Source: Candidatus Tisiphia endosymbiont of Beris chalybata (lineage in GTDB: Bacteria; Pseudomonadota; Alphaproteobacteria; Rickettsiales; Rickettsiaceae). Taken from it: 64,000 nucleotides of DNA. The notes beneath the pieces were generated by a model that did not search any database, was not told the DNA's origin, and saw only the letters and a list, made by a program, of their open reading frames with translations. This document shows, in pieces, positions 34,799 through 44,029 of this stretch. A program made the translations under genes and the position numbers. Every line of letters starts with the position of its first letter. The first letter of the stretch is position 1. The DNA lies in the NCBI RefSeq assembly GCF_964026555.1, contig NZ_OZ032159.1:1178001-1242000 (forward strand), written 5' to 3'.

Positions 34799-35450
34799 AA
34801 ATTACTCTATCTGTAATCATTTTAGTAGCTAATGCGTAATCTATAGGAGTATCTATTTCATATACATCTAACTCAAATGCTTTGATAGGTATCATATCTT
34901 CAAAAAGCTTATAAATATATCCTAAGAGATCAAGATTAATTTGAAAGTCATGAATATATGCTATTCCACACCACTCATAGTTAGATTTAATATCAGTAGA
35001 AAATGCATGAATATAGCCATTTTCAATATTGACAAATACTGCTTCTTGTGATCTGTGTTTTGTCACACCTACAATACTTTCTTTACTATTTCTACATTCT
35101 TCAATAAATCTACAAAAATCCTGTTTATTAATTATAATATCTCCATCCAACAAAATAAACGGCTTATTTAAGTATCTAACTGCTAAAATGAGGCTGGTAA
35201 TATTAGTAGTAGTCAGATATTGATCATTACGTACAAAAATAATATCTCTCCTAATTTTATTAACATGCTCTATAACCTCTTCTTCTTTAAATCCTATAAC
35301 TATTCTAATATTCTGAAAATCTTTTAGTAGATTTAATTGATAATTAATAATTTTTTTATCGTGAATTTCCACTAAACATTTTGGTGTATTCATACCTAGC
35401 CTACTTCCTATCCCAGCTGCAAGTATTATAACATGTTCAGGATATTGCAT
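34785..35450 (-). CDS. Sugar/choline-phosphate nucleotidyltransferase (LicC/MobA-like)
   Basis: 221 residues. The nucleotide-binding loop ILAAGIGSRLG is at 9-19, followed by PKCLVEI, NDQYLTTTNITSLILAV and LLDGDIIINK (metal-binding Asp), and ends with EIDTPIDYALA. This is the NTP_transferase fold that makes CDP- or NDP-activated small molecules, closest in pattern to phosphocholine cytidylyltransferases. It overlaps the downstream transferase gene by 14 bp and the upstream HAD gene by 25 bp. It may supply the activated donor used by the transferase, an inference from context. Confidence 0.78.
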   Translation of the reverse strand: MQYPEHVIILAAGIGSRLGMNTPKCLVEIHDKKIINYQLNLLKDFQNIRIVIGFKEEEVIEHVNKIRRDIIFVRNDQYLTTTNITSLILAVRYLNKPFILLDGDIIINKQDFCRFIEECRNSKESIVGVTKHRSQEAVFVNIENGYIHAFSTDIKSNYEWCGIAYIHDFQINLDLLGYIYKLFEDMIPIKAFELDVYEIDTPIDYALATKMITDRVIFDLL

Positions 35451-36028
35451 AAACTTTTCTCATGGTAAGTTATATAATCCGCTAATTTAATTAAAGATAA
35501 TACTGGTGAGTGAACACCACCAAAAGCAATTTTAATATCAGCTTGCTCAAACATAGATACATCATTCATACCATCTCCTATTGCAATAATGCGTTCATAT
35601 CCTTGATTCCTTAAATCTTTTATTGCATTTGCTTTATTAAGAATAACTTGTACTCCTTTCAGCTTATTTCCTATATAATCAGCTTTAGAAGAATAATAAT
35701 TACACCCTATTTTTTTTACTAACTTTTTAATCCATACATCTAAATTCCCAGTAACTATATAAGAATGTTGTGAATTTATTTTGATAAATTCAATAATTTG
35801 GTTATGAAGAGGTATATTTTCTATAATATTTTGTACTTGTGTAATAGGAAGATCTTTTAATAAACGTACTCGAAGACAGAAGGATTGCTCGAATGGTAAA
35901 AAGCCCTCTATTGTAGCGCGAGTTAAGACAGCAATTTCAGGTTCTATACTGATTTCTCTGGCCAAGATTGGTAATACTTCAAGCTTTGTTAACGTACCAT
36001 CCATATCAAAGCAAAATGCTGACTTCAA
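35426..36028 (-). CDS. HAD-superfamily phosphatase (SerB-like)
   Basis: 200 residues. Motif I FDMDGTLT is at 8-15 with both catalytic aspartates, motif II is the YIVTGN segment, and motif III is IGDGMNDVSMF with the acidic pair. This subfamily dephosphorylates small metabolites such as phosphoserine or sugar phosphates. The gene overlaps the nucleotidyltransferase and starts one base after the methyltransferase gene stops, so all four are almost certainly co-transcribed. Substrate not readable. Confidence 0.8.
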   Translation of the reverse strand: MKSAFCFDMDGTLTKLEVLPILAREISIEPEIAVLTRATIEGFLPFEQSFCLRVRLLKDLPITQVQNIIENIPLHNQIIEFIKINSQHSYIVTGNLDVWIKKLVKKIGCNYYSSKADYIGNKLKGVQVILNKANAIKDLRNQGYERIIAIGDGMNDVSMFEQADIKIAFGGVHSPVLSLIKLADYITYHEKSLCNILNML

Positions 36029-36029
36029 T

Positions 36030-36815
36030 TTAATCCCTTCTTAGTATATAAAATTTTTGTTTTGTTTCACTATTATTAGCCAGCGATTCATCAAATAATA
36101 GTGATTTAGATAAATAAAAACCCTTAGATTCAAATATTTTAAATAAATTTTTATATTCTGCATCAGTTCTATATATGGCACTATAATTACTCTCTAATTT
36201 ATCTGAGTAAAAATTATCTAAAGTAATTCTATCTTCTAATAAAGAAACTGATTCTCTAATATAAATTACTGCTGATTTATTCTCCTCTAGGTAATCTAAG
36301 ATATTAGTGTATACTTGGCTTACTGCAAAATCATTTAGATACATCATTGTACCTACAATAAAAACTACATTAAATTTTTTGTATTTAATCACATTATTAT
36401 TGTAAAAATTAGTAACATCATAGTTACTGAAGAAAAAATTATCATTATATAAAAAATTCTGTTGAGCAATTCTAATAAATTTTTCTGAAAAGTCTAGTCC
36501 ATAATAATAACTGATATTGTTAGGTATCATTTGGGCAATACGACCATAACCACATCCGAGATCTAAAACTTTACTATCTTGATTGATCAATATCTCTGTT
36601 AAAATTATCTCTTGTTCATATAAATTTCTTCTTACTGGTAAGTCCGAATCTTGATTCTGTAACATGATAGCATGCAAAGGACTATTAATAGATTCTGTTC
36701 TAGAGTCAAAAAGAGTTTGAATATTCTTAAAATTAACTTCTTTTATTTTTCCATATATTTTTTTATCATGCATAATCTCTAAACTTGAACAAATTAAAAA
36801 CTTAAGTTTTGACAA
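36030..36815 (-). CDS. SAM-dependent methyltransferase (class I)
   Basis: 261 residues. Motif I VLDLGCGYGRIAQM follows a region of about 85 residues, then YYGLDFSEKFIRIA with the acidic residue that binds SAM ribose, and FNVVFIVGTMMYL. This is the Rossmann fold of small-molecule or polymer methyltransferases. First gene of the leftward four-gene operon. Placed with a nucleotidyltransferase and a glycerophosphate-type transferase, it may modify a surface polymer or its precursor; that role is inferred. Confidence 0.78.
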   Translation of the reverse strand: MSKLKFLICSSLEIMHDKKIYGKIKEVNFKNIQTLFDSRTESINSPLHAIMLQNQDSDLPVRRNLYEQEIILTEILINQDSKVLDLGCGYGRIAQMIPNNISYYYGLDFSEKFIRIAQQNFLYNDNFFFSNYDVTNFYNNNVIKYKKFNVVFIVGTMMYLNDFAVSQVYTNILDYLEENKSAVIYIRESVSLLEDRITLDNFYSDKLESNYSAIYRTDAEYKNLFKIFESKGFYLSKSLLFDESLANNSETKQKFYILRRD

Positions 36816-37251
36816 AAATTCTTCTAATAGTGAAAATTATAGCTCTTGTTTTTGTTAATTTTATGACAGAATTGGACCTATTTATTCAATTTGAGTGCAT
36901 AATTTATCAAAAACTTCAGCAACTTTAGCCAATATCTCTGGTTTATATTCACCTATATTATTAACTAATTCTAAATTCCTATTAAATAAAGCTTTGGTAA
37001 TTTTACTACTTTTTCCGAAACTTGACTTAATAGGAATTTAGAAATTATCTAATGCTCTATATATACTTGACCATCCTCGGCAAAAATATTTATTTGTTGT
37101 TAGCTCCACAATTGACTGTGCCTTAATATCAATTGGGCATTAATGATATTAACAGTGCTAGGCTAACTGCTTTATTGTATGGAAAATTTTTTTATCTCTT
37201 TTAGTAATTCTATCACCATAATCTAATCTTTCTAGCATTATCTCAATACTT
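36816..37251 (-). other. Spacer with eroded coding remnants
   Basis: Upstream of the cassette. A minus-strand stretch ending at about 36884 reads NNIGEYKPEILAKVAEVFDK and another near 37150-37240 reads IEIMLERLDYGDRITKRDKK. They look like fragments of broken genes, but I cannot name a family. The promoter of the cassette should lie at the low-coordinate end. Confidence 0.35.
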
Positions 37252-37378
37252 CAGCAATTCCCGCTAATAATCTTCTAGAAACAGCATAGGGTCAAGGTTT
37301 TGCTAATAAAACAGTGCGAAAATTAAATTCTGAGTTAGGCTTAAGTATCGGGCTTGCCAGACCTAGCGGGAATTGCTG
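37252..37378. repeat. Palindromic element, PF family
   Basis: 127 bp from CAGCAATTCCCGCTAATAAT to CTAGCGGGAATTGCTG. Interior AAGGTTTTGCTAATAAAACA is shared with the other two copies. It is inserted in the coding remnant at 37150-37250. No target duplication is visible here. Confidence 0.88.
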
Positions 37379-37535
37379 AATAAAATATTTGATAATATGC
37401 AAATATTTTGCTAAGTTTAAAATAGTTGCAGAAGTTTTTACTTAAGTCAAAGAATGCCAGCAAATAAGATACAACATACTATACTGGACCGATTTTTCAA
37501 GACAAATTTTCACTAATTTTGTTGGCATTGCCTAG

Positions 37536-37642
37536 TATAGCTTAGATCATTAAGGTATGGACATAGCATATATCCCCAACTATGCATAGCTATTAAACTT
37601 TCTGGATACTATTTTGTCTGTACCTTATTAATCTAAGCTATA
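37536..37642. repeat. Palindromic element, diverged PE family
   Basis: 107 bp from TATAGCTTAGATCATTAAGG to TTAATCTAAGCTATA. The ends are conserved; the interior is more diverged than other PE copies. Confidence 0.75.
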
Positions 37643-37779
37643 CTACAGTTGTAGATTAGTAGAAATTTTAAGAATTGAGCATTTGTATGACAAATTTTTA
37701 TGATATATTGATATTTTTGGGGCCAAAATAAACAAAAATATTAAACCTTTACTATAATTTTTCTAATCTACAACTGTAG
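37643..37779. mobile_element. Miniature element with IS701-like ends
   Basis: 137 bp of AT-rich non-coding DNA between exact inverted repeats CTACAGTTGTAGATTA and TAATCTACAACTGTAG. The same end occurs beside the IS701 transposase fragment at 33368-33382, so this looks like a non-autonomous derivative of that IS. Confidence 0.7.
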
Positions 37780-37784
37780 TACTA

Positions 37785-38413
37785 AAAAACCTGATCATCG
37801 AGTAAAAGGCTGTGAGAGATTTTTATTAAACAGGCGCAGTAGATATGACGTTAATGATTTGGCTTTCTATACAGTATTTTCTAAGGTGGATACATCATTA
37901 GAAGAGGTAATGAATGCGGCAGGAGCTCGGTGGTCGATAGAAGAATGTTTTGAGATGGCTAAGAGTGAACCTGGTCTTGATCAGTATGAAGTTAGAACAC
38001 AAACTGGTTGGTATCGTCATGTAACATTAGACCTCTTGCATAACCTAATCTAATTGGTAATTTTGTCGTCGAAACTCCTCTCTGTTCCTCACGTACGTCT
38101 ATGTACGCTGCGGTACTCGACTTCGTTTCTCCTAAAAATTCTTCAATTATCTTTAGGTTATGCAAGAGGTCTATTGTCAATGATTGCTTTGACAATGTTA
38201 GTGATCACCAAAGCTCAACTGATGCCAGCAATTTTAGAAGATTCATTGGAAGAATTTAAAAAAACCGAAAAAAATGATAAATTATACGGTTCAAGAGATA
38301 AGAAGATTTTATTATTTTATAATAGAGCAATCGCAACTCCTGACAAAAAAATTTATCTTTACCTCCTCTGCCTGGCGTCGCAAACACCAATACCTAGCTC
38401 GCATATAGCTTAG
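37785..38413 (+). pseudogene. IS701-family transposase, C-terminal fragment interrupted by a PA element
   Basis: Reads PDHRVKGCERFLLNRRSRYD, then RWSIEECFEMAKSEPGLDQY and EVRTQTGWYRHVTL, the catalytic-Glu block of IS701 transposases. The PA element at 38028-38173 follows, then LSMIALTMLVITKAQL to a stop at 38413. PA inserts a net 144 bp and keeps the frame but adds an in-frame TAA. The N-terminal half is absent. It is on the opposite strand to the IS701 N-terminal fragment at 32922-33306 on the other side of the cassette. Confidence 0.85.
38028..38173. repeat. Palindromic element, PA family (in IS701 fragment)
   Basis: 146 bp, same orientation as the copies in IS4, splitting RHVTL from LSMIALTML at a TA. 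Sequence essentially identical to the others. Confidence 0.95.
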
Positions 38414-38600
38414 AGAATGAAAATGGCGACAAGGTGTTTAAAATATTATCTTCTTTGATTTCTATTAAGCGGTTGATTTAAGCCCTTGCTAATGTCGCCT
38501 TTTTATCTGGATAAGCTATATATAGCATAGTACAGTAAGATGTAGACAGAGCGAAGAGGAAGAGATATAAATTAAAGGAGATACTAAAGAGAGAGAATAA

Positions 38601-38648
38601 ATGGCATCAGCTTATCATCCATATGAATTACGTATAAGAGTTATATCG
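38601..38648 (+). pseudogene. IS630-family transposase, N-terminal stub
   Basis: ATG at 38601 preceded by AAAGGAG encodes MASAYHPYELRIRVIS, close to the N-terminus of the IS630 protein at 62427-62783 (MSKPYPYELRIRAIK). It is cut by the left end of IS4 copy 2 and does not resume on the other side. The spacer from 38414 contains a PE-like TATAGCATAGTACAG near 38521 and nothing else I recognise. Confidence 0.6.
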
Positions 38649-39990
38649 CATAGTACCCTACGATTTTGGGTTGGAGGGTTGATTTAGGGAGGGAAGAAGT
38701 AGTATAAGGTTGATATTTTTTGAGAAACTATGCACCAAATACTACTTCAAGAATTGATTTTATATATAGACGGAAATAAATCAAGATTAAAATGTTTGTC
38801 TGGGATGATAATCAGTTTAATAACTGGAGGTTCTATCGACCCAAAGGGTTTAGCGCTTGGTATTTCAGGTGATGCTAAAGCATCGTCAAAAATCCATAGG
38901 ATTTATCGATTGTTAAAAGAATTTACTTTTGATTATATGAAGGTTGCATCATTACTGTTAAGCTTGTTCGGTGTAGGAAATTATGTTGTAGCAATGGATC
39001 GAACAAATTGGAAATTTGGTAAAACAGATATTAATATTTTGTTTTTAGTAATTGTAATTGGTAAGATATCAGTGCCAATATATTGGCATTCTTTATCGCA
39101 TGGTGGAGCTTGTTCTAAAGAATTTATGGAAGAATTTTTGCAGAAGTTTATTGACAATTTTGGGGTTGAAAAAATAAAATATTTACTTGCTGATCGAGAA
39201 TTTATGAATAAAGAATGGTTAAATTTCTTAATAGATAATCATATAAGATTTGCTATTCCCCTAAGAACGGATCACCAAATTCGTCTTGAGAAAGGTTTAA
39301 AAACTTTAACGATTGGAAAAATAGACCTCTTGCATAACCTAATCTAATTGGTAATTTTGTCGTCGAAACTCCTCTCTGTTCCTCACGTACGTCTATGTAC
39401 GCTGCGGTACTCGACTTCGTTTCTCCTAAAAATTCTTCAATTATCTTTAGGTTATGCAAGAGGTCTAATATTTAATGATCTCAAAGCCTTAAAATATAAG
39501 GTTTGTGCTGGAATATTGTGGGATAGAAAAGTCAATTTTGCTGCATATAGAAATGATAAAAATGAACTGATGGTTTTGGTGTCATCAATTGAGGTCGAAG
39601 TTGATATTTTCGCTTTATATAGGTACCGCTGGTCCATCGAACGGTTGTTTAAGCATCTCAAAAGCGGAGGCTTTGATATTGAAAAAAGTCACTTAGTAAA
39701 TTTGGATAGATTCAAAAAATTATTGGTGGTAACTGCTATTGCTTCAGCTTTAATAGTTAAGAATGGCTTAATACAAAATTCACTAAACCCAATCCGTATA
39801 AAACTCCAAAAAACCACTGAAAAACAATTATTTTCATTATTTACTTACGGGTTTGATCATATTAAAAATATCTTTTATCAATCTATCATTAATAGCTGTA
39901 ACTCAACTAATACGCACCTTATTAATACCTCCAAAAATAGAACTTCTTACTACTTACTCTGCCTCCCTACAAAAATCGTAGGGTACTATG
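38649..39990 (+). mobile_element. IS4-family element, copy 2, carrying a PA repeat
   Basis: Complete ends: CATAGTACCCTACGATTTT on the left and AAAATCGTAGGGTACTATG on the right, a 19-base inverted repeat. Without the PA element it is about 1.2 kb. Only the PA element interrupts it. Confidence 0.92.
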
Positions 39991-40034
39991 GATTACGCCA
40001 CTCTGGTGGTACAAAATTACCAACGAAATTATAG
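38730..40034 (+). pseudogene. IS4-family transposase interrupted in frame by a PA element (copy 2)
   Basis: The N-terminal part is identical to copy 1 (VVAMDRTNWKFG, YLLADREFMN) up to LKTLTIGK. PA at 39322-39467 adds 48 codons with one in-frame TAA (39345-39347). The same frame then continues as IFNDLKALKYKVCAGILWDRK, the signature YRYRWSIERLFKHLK, and runs past the IS end. Apart from that one stop codon the coding frame is preserved. A readthrough product is conceivable but unproven. Confidence 0.88.
39322..39467. repeat. Palindromic element, PA family (in IS4 copy 2)
   Basis: 146 bp, TA at both ends. Removing one TA and the element restores GGA AAA ATA ATA TTT AAT, in frame. Identical site to copy 1. 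Confidence 0.95.
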
Positions 40035-40241
40035 AAGATAGTATCATTGCTACTACAAGTAGAAATATGAGGAGAGGAAGGAAAGTAGACTATTTGCTGC
40101 ATAACCCTGCCTGCTGAACACCAGGTTCAGAAAGGGTTTGAGAGCAATTTTCACAGCTGTTTTGACTAGCCTGAGCAGCATATATGCAGCATATGGAATT
40201 TTGAGGAAGCTTAAGGAAACCCTGAAAGGCTGATAAGTATA
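39991..40241. other. Spacer between IS4 copy 2 and tRNA-Val
   Basis: Short fragment ACAAAATTACCAACGAAATT resembles a PA/PD arm. The remainder has small inverted pieces (GCTGC / GCAGC) but no gene that I recognise. Confidence 0.4.
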
Positions 40242-40318
40242 TGGTGGGCGATGAGAGACTTGAACTCCCGACCCTCTCGGTGTAAACGAGATGCTCTAGC
40301 CAACTGAGCTAATCGCCC
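40242..40318 (-). tRNA. tRNA-Val (UAC anticodon)
   Basis: 77 nt on the minus strand. Acceptor GGGCGAT pairs with ATCGCCC, D-arm AGCTCAGTTGGCTAGAGC, anticodon stem TCTCG/CGAGA with loop TTTACAC giving UAC, T-arm GTCGGGAGTTCAAGTCTCTC, and an encoded CCA. Reads GUN valine codons. Confidence 0.94.
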
Positions 40319-40505
40319 TTACTAAATATTTATGATAGCAAAGTATATAATATTTGGGTTATAAGAATTATTTTGATATCATAATGCTAGTGCCTAAAAG
40401 AGCAATATACTTTCTCTTGGGCGTATTCTTGCCCTCAACTATTTAGAGGAAGGAACTAACTTGAATTTTTAACTACTTAATCTTAATCACCCAATAAATA
40501 GTAAA

Positions 40506-40715
40506 TATACTCTTTCGCTCCCAGAATTATTTTTTTCATTTTATTGTGAACTCATATGCTCACGTAACTTATATACTGCTTTAGCTCCTTGGCCATGCAT
40601 TTGCGATCTAATTCGAGGGGTCGCGCGAGTATATTCTTATCTTACACTCTAATAATCTCTAATTTGTAAAATCGAAGCTAAAGTGAATTTTAATTCTTAA
40701 AATATGAGCAGTATA
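40506..40715. repeat. PC-family repeat, diverged and expanded
   Basis: Ends TATACTCTTTCGCTCC and AATATGAGCAGTATA with core CTCACGTAACTTATATACTG. About 210 bp, longer than usual, possibly with foreign sequence (AATTCGAGGGGTCGCGCGAG) inside. Confidence 0.55.
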
Positions 40716-40762
40716 CTGCATTATTTTTTAAAAAAAAGCAAGTAATTTCTACTGCCACTTAT

Positions 40763-40815
40763 GGCATTGCCGATAAATAGTTGATGCCGGAGCATTGTCA
40801 TTGCGAGAAGGAAAT
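40763..40815. repeat. 53-bp segment abutting IS5 copy 2
   Basis: Same sequence as 31528-31580, flanking the same end of the IS5 element. Confidence 0.8.
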
Positions 40816-40866
40816 GGCCTTGTTGCATGGAGAATAAGAGTTGGAAGAGGCGGAATCCCCAAAAAG

Positions 40867-41954
40867 TTAAGCAGCGTTAACTAAGTTAACAATTTTGCAT
40901 TTTATTCGCGCCTGTGTCATTCTAGCTTGTTCACTTTTATTGCTTAAATAGTCAGAACTATGGCTTTTTATTTGCCACATAGTAGTTTCAACTAAAGATC
41001 TCGCATGATAGCCACTCTTTTCCTCCCATGATTTACACGCTAATGAAGTATCCCCGTTAATAGTATTATACTGAATGTATCTGATAGCTTCATCTCTTTC
41101 ATATAAAATCTCATGGTATTTTTTCTTGATATTTCTATTATCTTTGGCTATTCGTGCATGCCTTATCGGCGGTATAAGTTGGCGTGCCTTTTTTAATTTA
41201 ATTGCTGCTCGACAATTCACTGTATCATAAGCCATATCACCACATACTGCTGATATTTCTTCTGGTATCGAATCAAGCAATGATGACAACTCAGCACCAT
41301 CATTGGCTGTAGATTTTGTATATCTGCTCTCCAAAATCTCTCCAGTTGCAACGTTTATTGCTACATGTAATTTACGCCATTTCTCATAACCTGCTAGCTG
41401 ATTCTGTTGGTGTTTCTTTCGATTCCATTCAGTATGAGTATAAAGCGATAAACCTGTTGAATCTACAGCTATAGCCAAAGTGATTTAGCTGGTGACACTT
41501 GAATTTAAAGGCGAGGTTGCGCAGCGTATAGAGAATACGTGAGCACAACCGAATCCTGCAAAATCAAGTGTCACCAGCTAAATACCGCAGGCTATACTAC
41601 TATAGATTCTTTCTTTGTCTTGACTAACTCTTTATTACCTAGCACAACATTTAATTTAGATGCACGGCGAGAAACAGTAGTATAATCTGGTATCTTAAGT
41701 TCAAGCTTCATTGATTTCAATACAGATTCCACAAAACCCTGTGCTTGTCGATATGGTAATTGATAAAATTCTCGCATCAACAAACATAACTCTATTACAT
41801 ATTCACTATATATTACTTTGCCCCCATGTTGTCGCTTACCACTATAATACCAATTGCTTATCGCTTCCTCAGAGATAAAAAAATTTATGCTTGCTATTTT
41901 CTTTAGTTTCTGGTTATATTGCGACCAGTTGCGCTTTTTTCGATGTATGGTCAT
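40867..41954 (-). pseudogene. IS5-family transposase interrupted by a PG element (copy 2)
   Basis: N-terminal part from 41954 (MTIHRKKRNWSQYNQ) ends at KKESIVV; C-terminal part AVDSTGLSLYTHTEW to NLVNAA ends at 40867. The protein differs from copy 1 by about one residue (SWEEKSG versus SWKEKSG). The shared frame-breaking PG insertion means this IS moved using a transposase supplied in trans, or the segment was duplicated by recombination. Confidence 0.87.
41470..41596. repeat. Palindromic element, PG family (in IS5 copy 2)
   Basis: 127 bp with TA ends, same sequence and site as at 32235-32361. Confidence 0.9.
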
Positions 41955-42217
41955 ACACCTTTATTAGCGCAACTATCTCCTCTTGACAACCTATTTCTTC
42001 CAACTCTTATTCTCCATGCAACAAAGCCTAAACAAGCTAGGAACAGTGAATTTCTGATTAGCAGCTTTTACAATAGAGCTTCCTATTTCTTGGGCCATTA
42101 ATTGCAGTTTCTTAACCCGGCTAGGTTTTTCCTCATTATCTTGACTTGCCGCTAGCGTCTCACCACTTGCTATTGCTGGATTTATATTTATCCATTTTTT
42201 ATATACCTAATCAATTT

Positions 42218-43219
42218 TTAATGCCCATGTTGCATCTTGTTAGTACTAGGCGCAATACTCCCTTGCGGTACAGAAGACGGTGCAATAATATTTGACTTTC
42301 CCTTTGCTTCCTTCATAAGGTGATCAAGTGACCTTTTTCCTATATCTCTTGCCTGCCTGACGAGGGCTTGTTTCTGCATCATCTTCTCTATTTCTTTTAT
42401 TTCAGCCTCATTTGACACATATTTCTTACTCGTTTCCGCCAGTTCAGGATCCTGCTTCTCTGCCTTCTGAATTGCTAAATGTATAGCTATTATCATTTCT
42501 TTACATTCTTCTTCATCTTGTTTTGGTGATAGCAGTTGTTTCTTCTCGAATTTTGCCTGAAAATTTTTTATCTTTTCTTCTAGTTGGTCGAACTCTTGAG
42601 ATTGGGGCTTTTTACCTGCTAGTCTTTTTATTACTGAGGCGGGGTTTAAAGTAGGAATTATAGAAGCTATAATATCGTATATAATCTTTTTTCTTTCATA
42701 TAAACCCTGTAGTCTTTTAAAATTATTGAATTCTCTAGGATTTTCTTGCGCCATACCCTCCACATCATACAGCCTCTGATTCTGCTCCTTTAATTTTTCT
42801 TTTTTCTCTTCTAAATTTTCCCGACTGAATGAACTTTTTGAGCCCTTCCTTAAATCTGTCTTCTTTTCATTACTTAGCTGTGTGTTCGTCGGTGTGGGTG
42901 TCGTACCCGTACTCAACCCCCTCTCCGCGTTAGAAGATTCATTATCTTTTTTTTTGCTGTCTAATGTAGCGTATTGTTCTACTACAATATTCTTTCTCCT
43001 CTCGAGATCATTAAGTAGTTTTCTTATGGGGGCTTCTGGGGCCAATTTCTCAGCTTCTACTAGTTTAGTTAAGCGTTTTAACTGGACGTTTAGTGCTGCC
43101 ATATCTACGTGGGGAGGAAAATTCTGCTTAACATTCTGCTCAACTTTTGTCATCATCCCTTTTAATACCTTTTTTACTTTCTTATTTAGTGCTGGGCTAG
43201 TTTCATCTTGTCCTGGCAT
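42218..43219 (-). CDS. Charged coiled-coil protein of unknown function
   Basis: 333 residues, no signal peptide or membrane helix. Long helices rich in K, E and Q occur at about 10-90 (NKKVKKVLKGMMTKVEQ, LTKLVEAEKLAPEAPIRKLL), 130-190 (NLEEKKEKLKEQNQRLYD) and 205-305 (FDQLEEKIKNFQAKFEKKQL). A low-complexity linker rich in S, T and P (GLSTGTTPTPTNTQ) separates the first two. I recognise no family. Its style, with a polar S/P tail ending QHGH, is like other predicted secreted rickettsial proteins, but there is no direct evidence. The gene stands alone beside IS5 copy 2. Confidence 0.65.
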   Translation of the reverse strand: MPGQDETSPALNKKVKKVLKGMMTKVEQNVKQNFPPHVDMAALNVQLKRLTKLVEAEKLAPEAPIRKLLNDLERRKNIVVEQYATLDSKKKDNESSNAERGLSTGTTPTPTNTQLSNEKKTDLRKGSKSSFSRENLEEKKEKLKEQNQRLYDVEGMAQENPREFNNFKRLQGLYERKKIIYDIIASIIPTLNPASVIKRLAGKKPQSQEFDQLEEKIKNFQAKFEKKQLLSPKQDEEECKEMIIAIHLAIQKAEKQDPELAETSKKYVSNEAEIKEIEKMMQKQALVRQARDIGKRSLDHLMKEAKGKSNIIAPSSVPQGSIAPSTNKMQHGH

Positions 43220-43818
43220 ATTTTACTCCTCCATATGTTGATTTTCTCATCGTATATTTTCCTCAGCTAAGTATTCTTTGATAGGAGAGTCTTCCATACT
43301 AGATAAGCTATTCGGGTTATTCTCTTATACAACTGGGTATCCTTCTGTAAACTTATATATCGTAAGCCTATTTAACACGTTAACTTCCTTCAAATCGCAT
43401 TGTTGTTTGAAAGATTTTACTCCGGCAGCTATATGGATTTCTTTTATAGTATTGATTTTGAACACTATTTTTTATTATTCCCGCCCCTCTTATTGGCGAT
43501 TATTTTGTTATTGCTTTAATAGTAATACAATTCTCAACTATTTAAAAATTATTTACCTTAATTCATAATATAAATAATAATTTATATTATATTTATGTTA
43601 ATAAATCTAAACTATTAACTAGCAAAGTAGGAAGATGTAAGGGGTAACTAAAAGAGTTGTAATAGAAAAAAGTTGATAATTCTTAAATTTTTATTAACTT
43701 TATAAAAATTTATATACAAATCACTAAGAATTACCTTCTAATTAGAGATAGAATACTGATGAGAACAAAATAAATACTAAAGGGCCAAACCAAAACAAGA
43801 TAATAAAAATTAGGTCAT
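43220..43818. other. AT-rich spacer, nothing recognised
   Basis: About 600 bases, very A/T-rich after 43540. The frame at 43278-43568 has no family features and AT-biased composition, so I do not call it. Confidence 0.45.
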
Positions 43819-43964
43819 TAGACCTCTTGCATAACCTAATCTAATTGGTAATTTTGTCGTCGAAACTCCTCTCTGTTCCTCACGTACGTCTATGTACGCT
43901 GCGGTACTCGACTTCGTTTCTCCTAAAAATTCTTCAATTATCTTTAGGTTATGCAAGAGGTCTA
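43819..43964. repeat. Palindromic element, PA family
   Basis: 146 bp, intergenic, perfect TAGACCTCTTGCATAACCTA ends. Same orientation as the IS4 copies. Confidence 0.95.
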
Positions 43965-44029
43965 CTCAAAGATATTACTTTAACTTATGACATTTTTAAC
44001 CAATTTAATAGTTGTGGGTAAAGATATGA

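Larger units (their letters stand above)
40816..42028 (-). mobile_element. IS5-family element (IS903-like), copy 2, carrying a PG repeat
   Basis: Same structure as 31581-32793: inverted ends GGCCTTGTTGCATGGAGAAT and ATTCTCCATGCAACAAAGCC, the same PG element at the same place. It differs from copy 1 by very few bases (for example TCCTCC versus TCTTTC near 41021). Confidence 0.87.

Noticed and set aside
32800..38413. Integrated conjugative element around the four-gene cassette
   Set aside because: No conjugation (tra), integrase or type IV secretion gene is visible; only IS fragments flank the cassette.
40080..40241. Possible small stable RNA (SRP-like CCAGGTTCAGAAAGG) upstream of tRNA-Val
   Set aside because: The spacing between CAGG and AGCA does not fit the SRP helix 8 loop and no GGAAG tetraloop context is present.
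43278..43568. 96-residue open frame after the coiled-coil gene
   Set aside because: Composition is typical of AT-rich non-coding DNA, with no motif and no clear ribosome binding site.
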